64,000 nucleotides of DNA from Fennellomyces sp. T-0311 (lineage: Eukaryota; Mucoromycota; Mucoromycetes; Mucorales; Lichtheimiaceae): positions 1 to 64,000 of the forward strand of contig JALLLT010000052.1 of assembly GCA_025266875.1 (NCBI GenBank). Reading direction: 5' to 3'. Below are positions 11,571-23,003 of the stretch, piece by piece. A program made the position numbers and the translations under genes. Every line of letters starts with the position of its first letter. Position 1 is the first letter of the stretch. The notes beneath the pieces are model-generated. The model was not told where the DNA came from, did no database searches, and was given only the letters and a program-made list of their open reading frames with translations.

Positions 11571-13169
11571 TTATTTGACTACAAACGTTTGCTTGGTTGT
11601 GATGTCAATGTCACTGAACTCGGCATCCGCTGGCAAAAAGCATAGACCGATAGCTTTGTAGTGATCATCATCCTTTCGAATGACCGGGGAAATAACAACA
11701 TTACGAATCATGTATCGGTCAGTAAACTTTCCAAAGGACGAGCGATACGATACTCCAGAAAGGATGATGCCTTCCGAACATTCTTCTACAAGTGAAAGCT
11801 GTCCTCCATAAAGGTCGGGTGACGAGGATGTATTAATTACAACACCGTCTTCTTTCTTCAATGGAAGAAAATGTGTTGATTTCAAACCATAATAACTCGT
11901 ATAATGGTGGACTGTGCCGTATTCGTCAAATGTACGAACAAACGTTAAATGCTTGGATGTGCGAACCGGTAAACTGTGTCGTTCGATCTTTTCAAGTTTC
12001 CACAATTCGTAATCCTGGCTCTGACCACCATCTCTTTCGATTGAAACCGGAATACTGGTGCTGGTGATGTGCATGGTCGATCCAGTTACGGAATAGTCGC
12101 TGTGACAGTCGATTTTTGGAGTGTAGCCATCATCATTCTCGTAATCGAAAAGATCACGAATATGCAATCCATGGACACCCGTCCAAGATGGTAGCTTATC
12201 GTCTTCAGTTCTCATAATTCGCGCTTGTTCCTCATCAGGATCATAAGCCATCCCAAAATAGAGTATTGACAGATCATCCTTCGCTAATCGTTCGTAAAAT
12301 TGGGCTGCCAGGTCCTCGAGCGGTTGGTCATAAGTAAGGCTGAGATCGGACATTTTATCTGGAAGCATATTGGCAAGGGCAAAATAATGATCATGGGGAA
12401 GTGTAGTCGTCCTTTTGCGCGCTCGTAACAGAATAATTGCGGCGTTTAGCTCGAAAAACATTGATTCACGGCTATACATCCCTGAAAGAAAGTTGGCGGC
12501 GTCACCGAATCTCGGATAGCCCCAAAGTTGAGCTCTAGACCACGCATAAATGTCGCGTCCAACAACTAGTAGTGGATGTTGACGTCCCATGAACGCCTCC
12601 GAAAGTGTCCATGTACGTTTAAACCATTCAGCGTGTCCCACGGATGCCAGATTTGCCCGGCCTTTGGTTTCTGCTTGAAATTCGGGTAAAAGAACAACTA
12701 CGCACGCCGAATTACTGTATATTTTATGCATTTGCTGTATTTCGCATTGCTTTTGCTCCTTGTCGTTTTGGTCGATGCACATTTGGTCGTACCATATATA
12801 ATCGATGCCGAAATCCTTACATGTCTGTTGAATGATATCTTCAAACTTGACATGATGCTCGTGTCGGAAAAACAGTTTATGTGTAATGATTTTGTGCTCC
12901 GCACCATCGTTGGCTCGGCGCTCCTTGTCCTTCTCGTCTTTGATAATCTCGCCCGATTGACTCCAGCAATACGATAGTGCACAGTATGGCTGATTTGCCT
13001 CTTCTCCAGATACAACTTGCATGTCCGAAGTTCGAACAAGATTGGTAGGCTTAAATGATCCTTCTTCCGCATATGGGTAGTGAACTAGTTCTATACGCGG
13101 TTTGGGTGCAAGTGTTGACTCATAGAAATCATCGATGCCCCATTTTTTTGTATCATACGTAAAGGGCAT
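11571..13169 (-). CDS. HET-domain (heterokaryon-incompatibility-like) protein, 532 aa
   Basis: One uninterrupted frame of 532 codons. All three blocks of the fungal HET domain are visible in order: block 1 YCALSYCWSQSG (about residue 60), block 2 IWYDQMCIDQND followed by Cys, Ile and MHKIYSNS (about 125-150), and block 3 WFKRTWTLSEAFMGR (about 185). In ascomycetes HET proteins trigger cell death when genetically different hyphae fuse; a role here is inference. The C-terminal 300 residues have no recognised domain but are shared with the gene at 58419-60113: both start (I/T)TYDT, both have (L/V)RTSDM just before block 1, and both end FxxKQTF or REQTF followed by a few residues. Its nearest neighbours are transposon relics and F-box/LRR pseudogenes. 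I see no break, so it may be functional. Confidence 0.85.
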   Translation of the reverse strand: MPFTYDTKKWGIDDFYESTLAPKPRIELVHYPYAEEGSFKPTNLVRTSDMQVVSGEEANQPYCALSYCWSQSGEIIKDEKDKERRANDGAEHKIITHKLFFRHEHHVKFEDIIQQTCKDFGIDYIWYDQMCIDQNDKEQKQCEIQQMHKIYSNSACVVVLLPEFQAETKGRANLASVGHAEWFKRTWTLSEAFMGRQHPLLVVGRDIYAWSRAQLWGYPRFGDAANFLSGMYSRESMFFELNAAIILLRARKRTTTLPHDHYFALANMLPDKMSDLSLTYDQPLEDLAAQFYERLAKDDLSILYFGMAYDPDEEQARIMRTEDDKLPSWTGVHGLHIRDLFDYENDDGYTPKIDCHSDYSVTGSTMHITSTSIPVSIERDGGQSQDYELWKLEKIERHSLPVRTSKHLTFVRTFDEYGTVHHYTSYYGLKSTHFLPLKKEDGVVINTSSSPDLYGGQLSLVEECSEGIILSGVSYRSSFGKFTDRYMIRNVVISPVIRKDDDHYKAIGLCFLPADAEFSDIDITTKQTFVVK

Positions 13170-13684
13170 TATTCTGTACGTATTCTGTGAGAAAAAAATT
13201 CACGCGAAAATGACTATTCATCATTGATGCTTACCGATTTGTATTTACTCGTGGGTTAATCTGTGAGTAGTAAATAATGCAGCAGTGTAAACGTAAAGGA
13301 TCGAAAAAAGTACGAAAAGCAAAAAGAAGGGATGGATGGCTAAATATACCCTGATTATTATAGTTTAATGGTCCTAGATTTACGGTAGCACATGGCTAAG
13401 CCTCGGCTACATATATTACCCTCTAATTGCTTGGCAACAGTATGCTAAAGCGATTAGGTGGCGAATTTGCCAGGTGGAAGTTACTCATATTTTACCCCAC
13501 TGCGTAATAGTGCTTATGCATGGATTAATATTGGTACATTACAATTTATAATATCTTACAAGGGATGTAGTACATTTAGTCCTGATACGTATGGTAAAAA
13601 AAGGTAGTTAGTGTGTATTTGATGTATATTGACACCAATACAGATAATTAAATTGCAGTTGTGATAGTAACAAGTCATGTCATA
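13170..13684. other. AT-rich flank upstream of the HET gene
   Basis: No gene seen. It is the 5' flank of the minus-strand HET gene and ends at the TA target site of the next transposon-like element. It contains several poly(A/T)-rich runs but no promoter element I can defend. Confidence 0.5.
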
Positions 13685-14648
13685 CAGTGAACCCCCGCTT
13701 TTTTCCTACGCGGATGGAACACCCAAAAGTGCGGAAAAAGCGGGGGTGAGGAAATAACGGGGGTTACACAAAGTGGTATGCGCTGGGTATCAGTAATCGT
13801 CTAAGCACCGTTCACTTCTTTATATGTGTGCATTGGTTTACATGTCTATCGCTATAGCGATAGATGGATGGGTATCTATATTGATAAGGTACTGTACGTT
13901 TTTTTGGGCCGGAAAGAATGATGTTGTATTATAAGTATTACACTATATAAAGCACAACTGCATATCACAAGCAATGGTGATTTGTTACTGTGCCTTTTTT
14001 GGTCCCTGCTTAATATGTCACGTAGTGTTGCCATTGTTCGCTTCAGGTATCGTTTAATACCGGTGAAAGACAAGTAATAATAAGCTACAGAATATGGTTT
14101 ACATTGTCCCTTCTAAACTAATTTACAACATAGTTGCTCCCGAATGATCATCCGGATCGAGGCGCGATATATAAGCCAATAAGTGCTATGAAAGATTACT
14201 GATGCTGTCATAATGGCGGCCGATACCATATTTTGAGGTACACCGTTAGGACTGAAGAATCAATCGCCCCACATAGTTTACGTGAAATAACTAAGCCTAA
14301 TCGAAACGGTGATTGAAATTCTTGATGATCCAGGACATGCCCCAACAGCAGATGCCTTGCATAGCGTTCATGATGATCTATTCAGGCGCGCTCATACGAC
14401 ACAGTCGTACAATACATCATTTTTTATTAGAAAATAAAGGGATATACACGCTTTTAAAGCATACTTATGATCATTTAGACATAGCTTTATTCATTCCTCG
14501 TTTTTTTTCCTCAGAGTAAACTGGGGACAAACAGGAAAATTTCGAGGATGGGAAAATTAACACTATGATCGAGCGGATGGCATAGCTAAACCAGGGAAAA
14601 AACCGAGGGAGAGGAAAAACCGGGGGAGGAAAAAGCGGGGGTTCACTG
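13685..14648. mobile_element. 964 bp TA-flanked inverted-repeat element (pogo-like, non-autonomous)
   Basis: Both ends carry the same terminal sequence CAGTGAACCCCCGCTTTTT in inverted orientation, each bordered by TA (13683-13684 and 14649-14650). The left end has a second inverted copy at 13733-13747 (GGAAAAAGCGGGGGT), so it can form its own hairpin. The right end has a run of related G-rich motifs (CCGAGGGAGAGG, CCGGGGGAGG). The interior has only frames under 70 codons and no DDE transposase, so it would depend on a helper elsewhere. CAGT termini plus TA duplication are the usual signature of pogo-type elements. Confidence 0.85.
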
Positions 14649-14694
14649 TATTTCTTTTGCGATTTCTTTCAGACCGCAGACTTTCGATCCTTTC

Positions 14695-16740
14695 CTAAAT
14701 ACGCCAGCTGGTATGATGACTTTCGACTTTGAAGCTTTCGAGGTTTTCCATTTCCTCAGCTACGCCCTCAACGATATCAGCAGAAGCATCCAGGTCAATG
14801 ATAACTAGTCTTCGTATGTTGGGTAAGGCAGAAATGGAAACATAACGCAAATCATTCGTGATGGTGTCCATATCTACAAGATGCAAGGTTTTCAGTGTGT
14901 TGACAGTGCTTAATTGGTCGACAAACGTTATGAGTCTTCCTTCTGTTGGCCCATCGCTACTTGTACGCTCAATTTCTTCCAATGTTCCAATTGATAGCGC
15001 AACGATGATTCTTTACCCTTGTTCGCATGCAACTTGTATAGTATAATTGTGCCAAATCTGAGATGATGGCGTTCTGCATATCCGTTACCAAGAGATCCTA
15101 CAGTTTGGGAAGCATCCGTAGTCCTTTATCAAACAAGTCAGTGGATAACTTGACGAGTCCTTGAAACATAACCGATTGGAGGTTTGGCTGGTAAATATCG
15201 TCACTGCAACGATGGAGTTTATTCCCACCGCGCAGTAAGCATACATCAGATGTTTTAAATTTTCCTCTTTGAAACTTTTCAAACCGGCTCCCGGCTTTGA
15301 TACATTTGGTTCTTCGTCTGACAGCGCAAGGGTACGATCTGTAGTGATGACTGGTGTCTGTCGATGTGTCATATGACGTTTGCCGGGATAAGCGGATTCG
15401 TACCGTTAATATTGAGCTGTTACACGCCCTCCATATTGTCTATGGGTATATTGGTTAGGCTTTGAACCTAGTCGCCGAAATCAAGTTGCTTTAGTTGTAT
15501 AAAATAGCTGTTCACGGTATTTAATGCTTCTTTAATGCATTTGGAAACTTCAATGACTTGCAAAGAAGGACATCGTTGACGAGCGGTGCTGAGAACGCAT
15601 ACAAGGATGGAGCTTGCGCTCAGGGTCTATGACTTGATATTGTATATTGGTGATAACAGGGTCACGTCAACGCCTAAATCCATCTGTTTTCCTTCATGTC
15701 ATAGGAGACCATCTCCAATCTAAGGCAAGCCGGAAATATGCTTTCGATAGAAGTTCTTTGCCGTCTTTGTCGACTGTCAATGTAAGCTCAGTCAATGTAT
15801 CGTCCAAGTGCAACAAGACCATCTAAGGCGGGTTTTATGAATGATCGAGCCTCTTGAGGTGACAGTTAGACCGATGGTATCTTCCAGGAATGACTTGCTA
15901 TGCTTACATGAGACTATATCGAGAAGTGTGATGTTGCTGGATCGATTACCAACGATGGCTCTGAAAACACCTTTCCATTGATCCACTGTGACGGAATATA
16001 ACTCCAGATACTTGGCATGCTTGCCAGCCAACCAAAGCAAAGGACATATGTGCTCTTAATTTGAAGTAGATAACCATGATACATTGAGCATTTCCCACAT
16101 GAGTGCATGTCCGGCGATAATGCGGTGCCGTCCCTTCGAGACATACATAGAACCTATGTTCCCGTAGTTCATGCCAAACTTGTCAATTATGATATGTGTA
16201 ATTTTTCATGGTAGGAGTGTGAGGAAATCCATGCGTTTCTCGAGTTGAGCTTCTGAAGCCGCTTTATCGTCTTCGAGAGACAGGAATGTTCATCGTTTAT
16301 GGGAGCCTTTTCTTGACTTTGTTCATATATCGTTATGGCGTTCTGGTGTTTTCCTTGTGATGCAAGCGCCTCTCGCGCGCGTAAATACCCAGCCGCTGTT
16401 AACGGTGAGCACTCAATCATTTTATCGGTCATATCCATTGCCTTGCTGAATAAGTATTTCATTGCATATGCAGAGACACATGTGTCAAGGTCCCTGGCTT
16501 TGAGGGTGTCGGGTACTTTCAAAGCTTGCAGAGCAGTGTCAATCGCTCATCGTAATCAGCATTGGGGAAGGATTGGATGCTGGAGTGATGCAAATAAATC
16601 CACACGTTATTATCGATATCGTATTCCGGTCGAATGCATGGCTTCGTTTGGTGGGTAGATTGGTATTTGTTGCCTTCCGCTTCATGGCTTGCTGGCTTCG
16701 ACGGAACCCCAAAAGCACCATGCTTATTTAGCACCACCAC
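14695..16740 (-). pseudogene. F-box/TPR/LRR-family pseudogene
   Basis: The N-terminal TPR part is readable at 16187-16545 (AIDTALQALKV, then SKAMDMTDKMIECSPLTAAG and AREALASQGKHQNAITIYEQ). Further leucine-rich segments appear at 15085-15372 and 15792-16040, and a clean C-terminal LRR segment at 14695-14982 (TVNTLKTLHLVDMDT, LPNIRRLVIIDLDASAD, MENLESFKVESHH). These lie in different frames with stops between them, and the frame in front of the TPR is closed by a stop, so no full-length product can be read. It is arranged tail-away from the related plus-strand gene at 16794, as an inverted pair. The family assignment rests on the TPR and LRR patterns; the F-box itself is not visible in this copy. 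Confidence 0.65.
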
Positions 16741-16793
16741 ACACGTGATGTATCCATTATCGTGTGAAAGCCTTTATTTTGCAACAGTGCGAG

Positions 16794-18679
16794 ATGGACT
16801 TCGTTCAAATCCTTCCTTACGATGTACTCTGTCAGATATTTACAGCTCACCCATACAGTAACGAGGACTGTTTAGAATTTGTAAAAGTATGCCGATCGTG
16901 GCGAAGCGCCGTCCCTGGCTACACCACTATGATCTGGCGCCGGGCGCATTTCTCGGGATGCACTTGGGCAAGAACTGATATTCACATGGCACGTTTTCTT
17001 GGACATCATGTGCGCGAAGTTTCCCTCGAAGACTTTGCAAAAGACAAGGTCACAATCGTTCAAGCCCTGGAGATGCTCACACGGGCTGAGTGCTTTCATA
17101 TTGAAAAATTAGGCATGTAGTGACACTTACCGGCATGCTTTGACTGACAGGCTGTATCCATTTAGTTTTTCGACAGTGTGGTTTCGCCATGGATCATCGT
17201 TTGTTGTCGTACATAAGGAGGCTGGGCAAGTCAAAATTAATCGAACTGGCGTTTATCCAGCACATGGCCAACCTTCCGTTCAATAAGACAATCACGGCAT
17301 GCCCTCAACTCAGACGATTCTTCTACTCCGTCGATATGGAGCAAAGTATTGATTATAGCGACATCTGTGCTAGAGAACCTGTGATCCAAGATGGATCGGA
17401 GATCGACGAAGATGCTGTGCTTGTCAACATGGCCTGCCTCAGCATCGATGTACCTATTTCATACTCTGCGCGGCTCCGATCGATCTTGAAAAAGTGTCCG
17501 AACCTACGTGTCCTACGCGCCGGTGATACCGATATCAACTGCGACCTAGTATCTGGTACAATCATCAACATCACTGATATCTTCCGGTGGTGCCCATACC
17601 TCGACTATCTGGAGTGTAACAATTTGTGCAGACATCCGTTGCATAAGCAGGCATGGTGGACGGCGGATCACAGACGGCTAGATTATGAGCAGTATGGCGG
17701 ATTACGGGATTTCGTGTATTACGAGGGATTTCAGCAGGAAGAGTCTTTCGATGCGCTTCGTCTTATCACACGGAATCAGAAATCTCTCCAATCGCTGACT
17801 ATTGGCAGAAACGATTTCTCGCACGCACTGCAATGGAATCCCTTGGGGAAGCTAAAGTTTCCGCAACTTCAATCTCTGAAACTTCACGAAGCATACATCA
17901 AGGAGCAGGACCTCGCAGCCCTGATCGCCCATTGTCCTAGTCTGGAAGAGGTCTATTTGGATACATATCCACTCGTTGAATTCTATCTATCCGTGTTTGA
18001 TGCACTTCAAGCATTATCCCATCTTCGTGAGCTGACTGTCGACTATAAGTTTGCGGGCGATCCATTGCATGGTGGAGGATGGGAAAGCGATAGGCGGTTT
18101 GAAATGTTCATTCCACTTTGTGACTATCTCGAAGCCGTCACGAACAATGGCTTTCAACGACTGCACGTGAATTTTAACCATGTTGCCGACGTTCTTCATT
18201 CACGGTTTCTGCTATCGGTTGCATCGGTATCGTCTATCCAAACGTTTGCATTGTGCAATCGAGTTGAACCGGATGGAACCGATGATATCAGCGTAACCCA
18301 AAACGACGTTATAGCTTTTATGCACAAACTAAAGGCCAACACACAAATCCGAACCCTTACTTTTGCACAAATGGACTTTCTATATTCATCAGCATTTAGT
18401 GCTTTGGGAGAGCTCGAGCATTTGACTGGTTTACTTTTCAACAACTGCGCATCTTTCACAGCCCAAGATGTTCTCACGCTATTGAAAAGAACCGAATCGT
18501 TGGAACATCTTATAATTATCGACAACAAGGCTAAAATTTGGACGGACTTACCTGCTTTTGTCAGCCAGATTAACAGCAGCACCGAACAGTGCTCCTATAC
18601 TGCAGTTCAAGTCAACCCAAACCAGGTGCTTATAAGAATTGCTGACTGTCTGGCCGTTAGAGAAAATGTGAGGATTTGA
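16794..18679 (+). pseudogene. F-box/LRR protein gene, frame broken between the F-box and the repeats
   Basis: The first part (16794-17120) encodes an F-box: FVQILPYDVLCQIFTAH, then VCRSWRSAVPGYTTMIWR. The second part (17189-18679, 496 codons) is a long leucine-rich-repeat array (for example CPQLRRFFYS, LKKCPNLRVLRAGDTDI, FPQLQSLKLHEAYIKEQDL, CPSLEEVYLDTYP). TAG/TGA codons lie between them at 17118-17123. I tried the GT/AG pairs in the gap; none joins the parts in frame. A single-base loss near 17148 would restore a repeat-like sequence ending in TGCIHLVFRQCGFAM, which suggests frameshift decay or a sequencing error. If intact, the protein would be an SCF ubiquitin-ligase substrate adaptor. 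Start chosen at the ATG (16794) directly before the F-box. Confidence 0.7.
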
Positions 18680-21170
18680 AGTCCAATCAAACCGATTTTT
18701 AGATATCGATTAGAATATGTAGCGAATTTTAATATTGCAGCATGCAAACTTGTATGTACTGTATCCTCAGTTTATACAAAATCGCTTATGCAACGTCATC
18801 TAAACAATTTGATCGGCAGATACATAGTGCTTAGCTGCGGTTCATATTGTTGAACAATCGTTGTATGATGATCTATTCATACAATACTTACGGATCACTT
18901 GGACACCTTCGTTGCTTTAACATTTTCGTATGCAGATCGTCATATTTCAAAACCATTTCGACTGTAAGCGACCATACATTAATATGGTATCATCAGAAAT
19001 ACGGTTTCACGCAAATTAACGTATGATAGTCTTTAATAGATCCTCGTGCCCTACCAGCTATGTTGACTATGTAATTTGGAATCTTGACCAAGATATCTCG
19101 TCTAATTCATATTGATAAATCGTGCATCATCACCGCCGGTTTATTCAGACCCTTTATGGTTAAGCATCCTGAATTTACGGTATCGCCACACGGAGCCGTC
19201 GGTAGTCGACTAAGGTCTTCCCAGTCCTTATTCGACTTTAGTTCTTAGGTTCCATTATGACATGCATTAGAAAAAACGCCGTCATATACAACAAACTGCA
19301 CGGAGTTTATGGATATTACTGTGTCAAGCAGACATATAAATAAAGTCATAGTTACGTTTAAAATATGTAATGCACCTGTGTACAGATTAATGCCATGTAA
19401 AGTTGATACAACCAATTTGCCATACCAGTATATTTCTTCCATATAACCATCGTATTCCAGACCAGAGGTTTACTATTGGTAAAATATGCAAGTGTGAAAA
19501 ATAAGATGAAGTATCTTCAACTTGCTACGATATGGACACAAAGCAAGCTTGGATATGGTTGCAGTTTTTAATCAGTGCGTATGATCGATTTTTACCGTTA
19601 TAAAAATTAATACTAGAACATGTATTTCCGGATCGTTTCAGCAAGTTATAAAAACACTTTGCAAATAGAAGCTTAAGTTCTAAAATGGCTTTTTTTATGC
19701 CGATATGAATATCGCTGCATCAGCCCTGGAAAATGATCATTCAATCGGTGACATGATGCAAGTGCGGCCGATACAGCTTAAGCTTTCAGTGTTCGTATAG
19801 CAAAGAGTAGCATACTTGGCATCATTCACAAGTCTCTATGCTAGGCGATAAGCATAGTACAAGGACAGAGCATCCGCACTGGGCATTAATAGTGAAAATG
19901 GAATGTTCCGGTAAGATGCGTAGTTTGTCATGCGTTAGTCTGTTTTATTTGTATGTCCTTAACTTGCCTTCATATGCTAAAGGCGCTGTTGAAAACTTGA
20001 GTGTATCAGAGTGACTGATTTGATTTTTATGCTGGCGACACCCTGATTTTATCATGGGACACTGTGGCAAAATAAAACAGCCAGATTCATAATGTCACGC
20101 TTATGGTAAAATTCTAGTCAATATTGAAGCGGTTGCGGGGATGGTTTTCAAAAGACGGATGGATGTTACACCATTGTTTTAAAGTATCGGCGACTAATTC
20201 CTTGTTAACATCCACGCATAAAAAAGAGAGAGATTGCCCAAAAAGAGACAGAGAAAAAAGATCCGGAGTTACGGGAACGACGTTTTGCCGCACAATCTGA
20301 AATTGTTAGCCTTCGGTAGGAACGCCGGAACAAAGAAAGAAAGCTATGTGAGGTTGATATTACCACTCGTCTGGAATTTCAACCACATGGATTCCGCCTA
20401 TTGCTTTACCGCCTCGTGACTAAAAAACATCTGTGGTGCCTCAGGAGTAAAGAAAAAAAGGCGAAACCGACAGACCGCCAACATCAACACACCGCCAGGA
20501 ATTTATTGGAAACTCAGTTGCGATAACAACCTTAATTTTCTGCTGGCCGCGCTGGTAGCTACAAAATCATTGGTACTTTCACGCGTAATGGAGAGGAAAA
20601 AACTGAGTCTGTGAACGAGAAATTGACTTGTAGTAATCTAATTAGGTCTGAAAAGAAGATAGTTTCCGCGGATCCAAACAGATCAGGAAAGCAAAAGTCC
20701 CACAAACAAAACGATCATTATTCCGCACCTCCCTCGCACGGTGTCATGACAATGGATGGCTGTTGTCGCGACAGCATTGTTGCGTGGCTACAGTGGATTG
20801 CATGTTGCAACGAGATGATCTTTTGGGAGACTAAAAACTGATGCATCTGCATGTCAACGGCAAAGCACTTTCTCATCATATGCCGATGATTCACGTGGGA
20901 AGTTTTCAAGAGCACATAAAAACGAAGGCTGTTACGCAGATGGGGTCTGAGACTCGGTAACAGCGGGTAAACCCTCTTAGTAATCGTTAGCCATCATTAG
21001 AGGCAAACGCTGCGATTGGACTTCGGACGCGGAAAAATTTTTGGGACCCCGGTCTGTGTGTTTTCTTTTTCAACCTCCCTCTTTTGGTAAAGCAAGCCCC
21101 CCTCTTTTTCTCTTCGCTTTTTTTACCCACCCCAAACCACCCCCCACTCTTCCCGCCTAGTCTTTTTGCA
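18680..21170. other. Intergenic region upstream of the heme synthesis gene
   Basis: No supportable gene. Short frames (60-76 codons) show no motifs. The final 200 bases before 21171 change character: a C- and T-rich tract (about 21060-21160) immediately precedes the ATG, as is common in fungal core promoters. Confidence 0.55.
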
Positions 21171-23003
21171 ATGGAATTCGCCCTCTCGCAAGCCAAGAAG
21201 ACGTGCCCCTTTCTGCACATAACCTCGACCTCGTCTCTCCGCAGACTCTCCACGCTTCCCGCCGGTGCCAAGCAGAACAGCGCTCTGCTCACCAAGGCCC
21301 AACAATGCCCCGTCATGAGCAAGGCAATGGAGCAGACGCAAACTCGTGCTGTATCCACCTCGCGCGTTGCTGCACAGAAGCCCACCAGCTCTGTCAAGGC
21401 CAAGGCTGTCGAGAGTGCCGGTGCTGCCGGTATGTGATTATACACACTGGTTTTTTTTTTTTTTTGGCTTGCTCACTAAAAAGATAATTCGTAGCCCCTT
21501 TTGCGGACAAGCCAGCCACCTTTAACTCCAAGTCCAAGCATTTCGACTATGAGAGTTTCTACTCCCACGAACTGGAGAAGAAGCACAAGGATAAGAGCTA
21601 CCGTTACTTCAACAACATCAATCGTCTGGCCCAAAAGTTCCCTCGTGCGCACACGGCTCGTGTTGAGGACGAGGTGACGGTGTGGTGTGCCAACGATTAT
21701 TTGGGTATGGGTAGAAACCCTGTTCTGACGGAAACCATGAAGTATGTGCAATTCATCGCCATCGCAACAATGACATAATGGAAAACTGACCTTATTTGTT
21801 AATAGGCGAACATTGGATCGCTATGGCGCCGGTGCCGGCGGAACGCGCAACATTGCAGGCAACGCTGACCTCCATCTTCGACTTGAATCCGAGCTTGCGG
21901 ATCTGCACCACAAGGAAGGTGCTCTTGTGTTCTCGTCGTGCTACGTGGCAAACGACGCCACTCTCGCTACTCTTGCCAGCAAGCTTCCTGGCTGTGTCAT
22001 TTTCTCTGATCAACTTAACCATGCATCGATGATCCAAGGCATGCGTCACTCTGGTGCGCAAAAGAAGATTTTCCGCCACAATGATATGGCGCATTTGGAG
22101 GAGCTGTTGCAGTCGGTGGATCCCGCCACACCCAAGATTATTGCGTTTGAGTCCGTGTACTCCATGTGTGGCTCTATTGGTCCTATCCACGAGATTGTTG
22201 CGTTGGCTAAAAAGTATGGTGCGATTACGTTCTTGGATGAAGTGCATGCTGTCGGTATGTATGGCCCGCGTGGTGCAGGCGTTGCCGAGCATCTTGATTT
22301 TGATCTGAACGCCGCTCATCCCACCATGGGCAACGGCTCCATTGTCGACGAGATCGACATTATCACTGGAACACTTGGCAAGGCTTACGGTGTCGTTGGT
22401 GGTTACATTGCTGCCTCTGCATCCCTCGTCGACATGATCCGCTCTTACGCCCCTGGCTTCATCTTCACCACTTCCCTCCCCCCTGCCGTGGTTTCAGGCG
22501 CCATGCAGTCGGTCAAGTATCTCAAGGTCTCGAACGCCGAGCGCCAGATGCAACAGATCAACACTCGTGTCGTCAAGTCAAGCTTGGCTGAATTGGGCAT
22601 TCCCGTCGTCCCCAACCCTTCGCACATTGTGCCCGTCTTGCTTGGTGACGCTGCCTCTGCCAAGCTGGCCTCAGATGAACTTTTGTCTGAGCACGGTATC
22701 TATGTCCAAAGCATCAACTATCCTACTGTACCAGTGGGTGAAGAACGTCTCCGTATCACCCCCACTCCCGGTCACAACCAGGAAATGATCGATCATCTTG
22801 TCCATTCCTTGGAAACTATCTGGAACCGTTACGGTTTCCGTCGCGTCAATGACTGGGCTGCCGAGGGTGGACGTGCTGGTGTTGGTATGCCCACGCCTGC
22901 TCAGATCGAGCCTTTGTGGACCAACGGCCAACTTGGTTTGGAAACTCCCGTTGTGGAACAACAGCAAACCAAAGCTGTCAAGCAATCTTCCAACGTGGCT
23001 TAA
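21171..23003 (+). CDS. HEM1: 5-aminolevulinate synthase, mitochondrial (heme biosynthesis, first step)
   Basis: It condenses glycine with succinyl-CoA to 5-aminolevulinate, using PLP, in the mitochondrial matrix. Three exons join in frame: 21171-21429, 21495-21741 and 21806-23003 (567 aa). The N-terminus is basic and Ser/Thr-rich, as expected for a transit peptide. It carries two heme-regulatory Cys-Pro motifs, KKTCPFL and QQCPVM, which in animal and some fungal homologues block import when heme is plentiful. The catalytic core shows [30 protein letters not shown], the glycine-rich [10 protein letters not shown], the cofactor-site [16 protein letters not shown] and the PLP lysine in [15 protein letters not shown]. 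The C-terminal (I/V)[20 protein letters not shown] is also typical. Exon 1 contains most of the transit peptide. Codon use and GC content are higher than in the flanks, as for a well-expressed gene. Identification is secure. Confidence 0.97.

Noticed and set aside
21792..22319. 175-codon minus-strand frame
   Set aside because: Antisense shadow of the ALA synthase catalytic exon.
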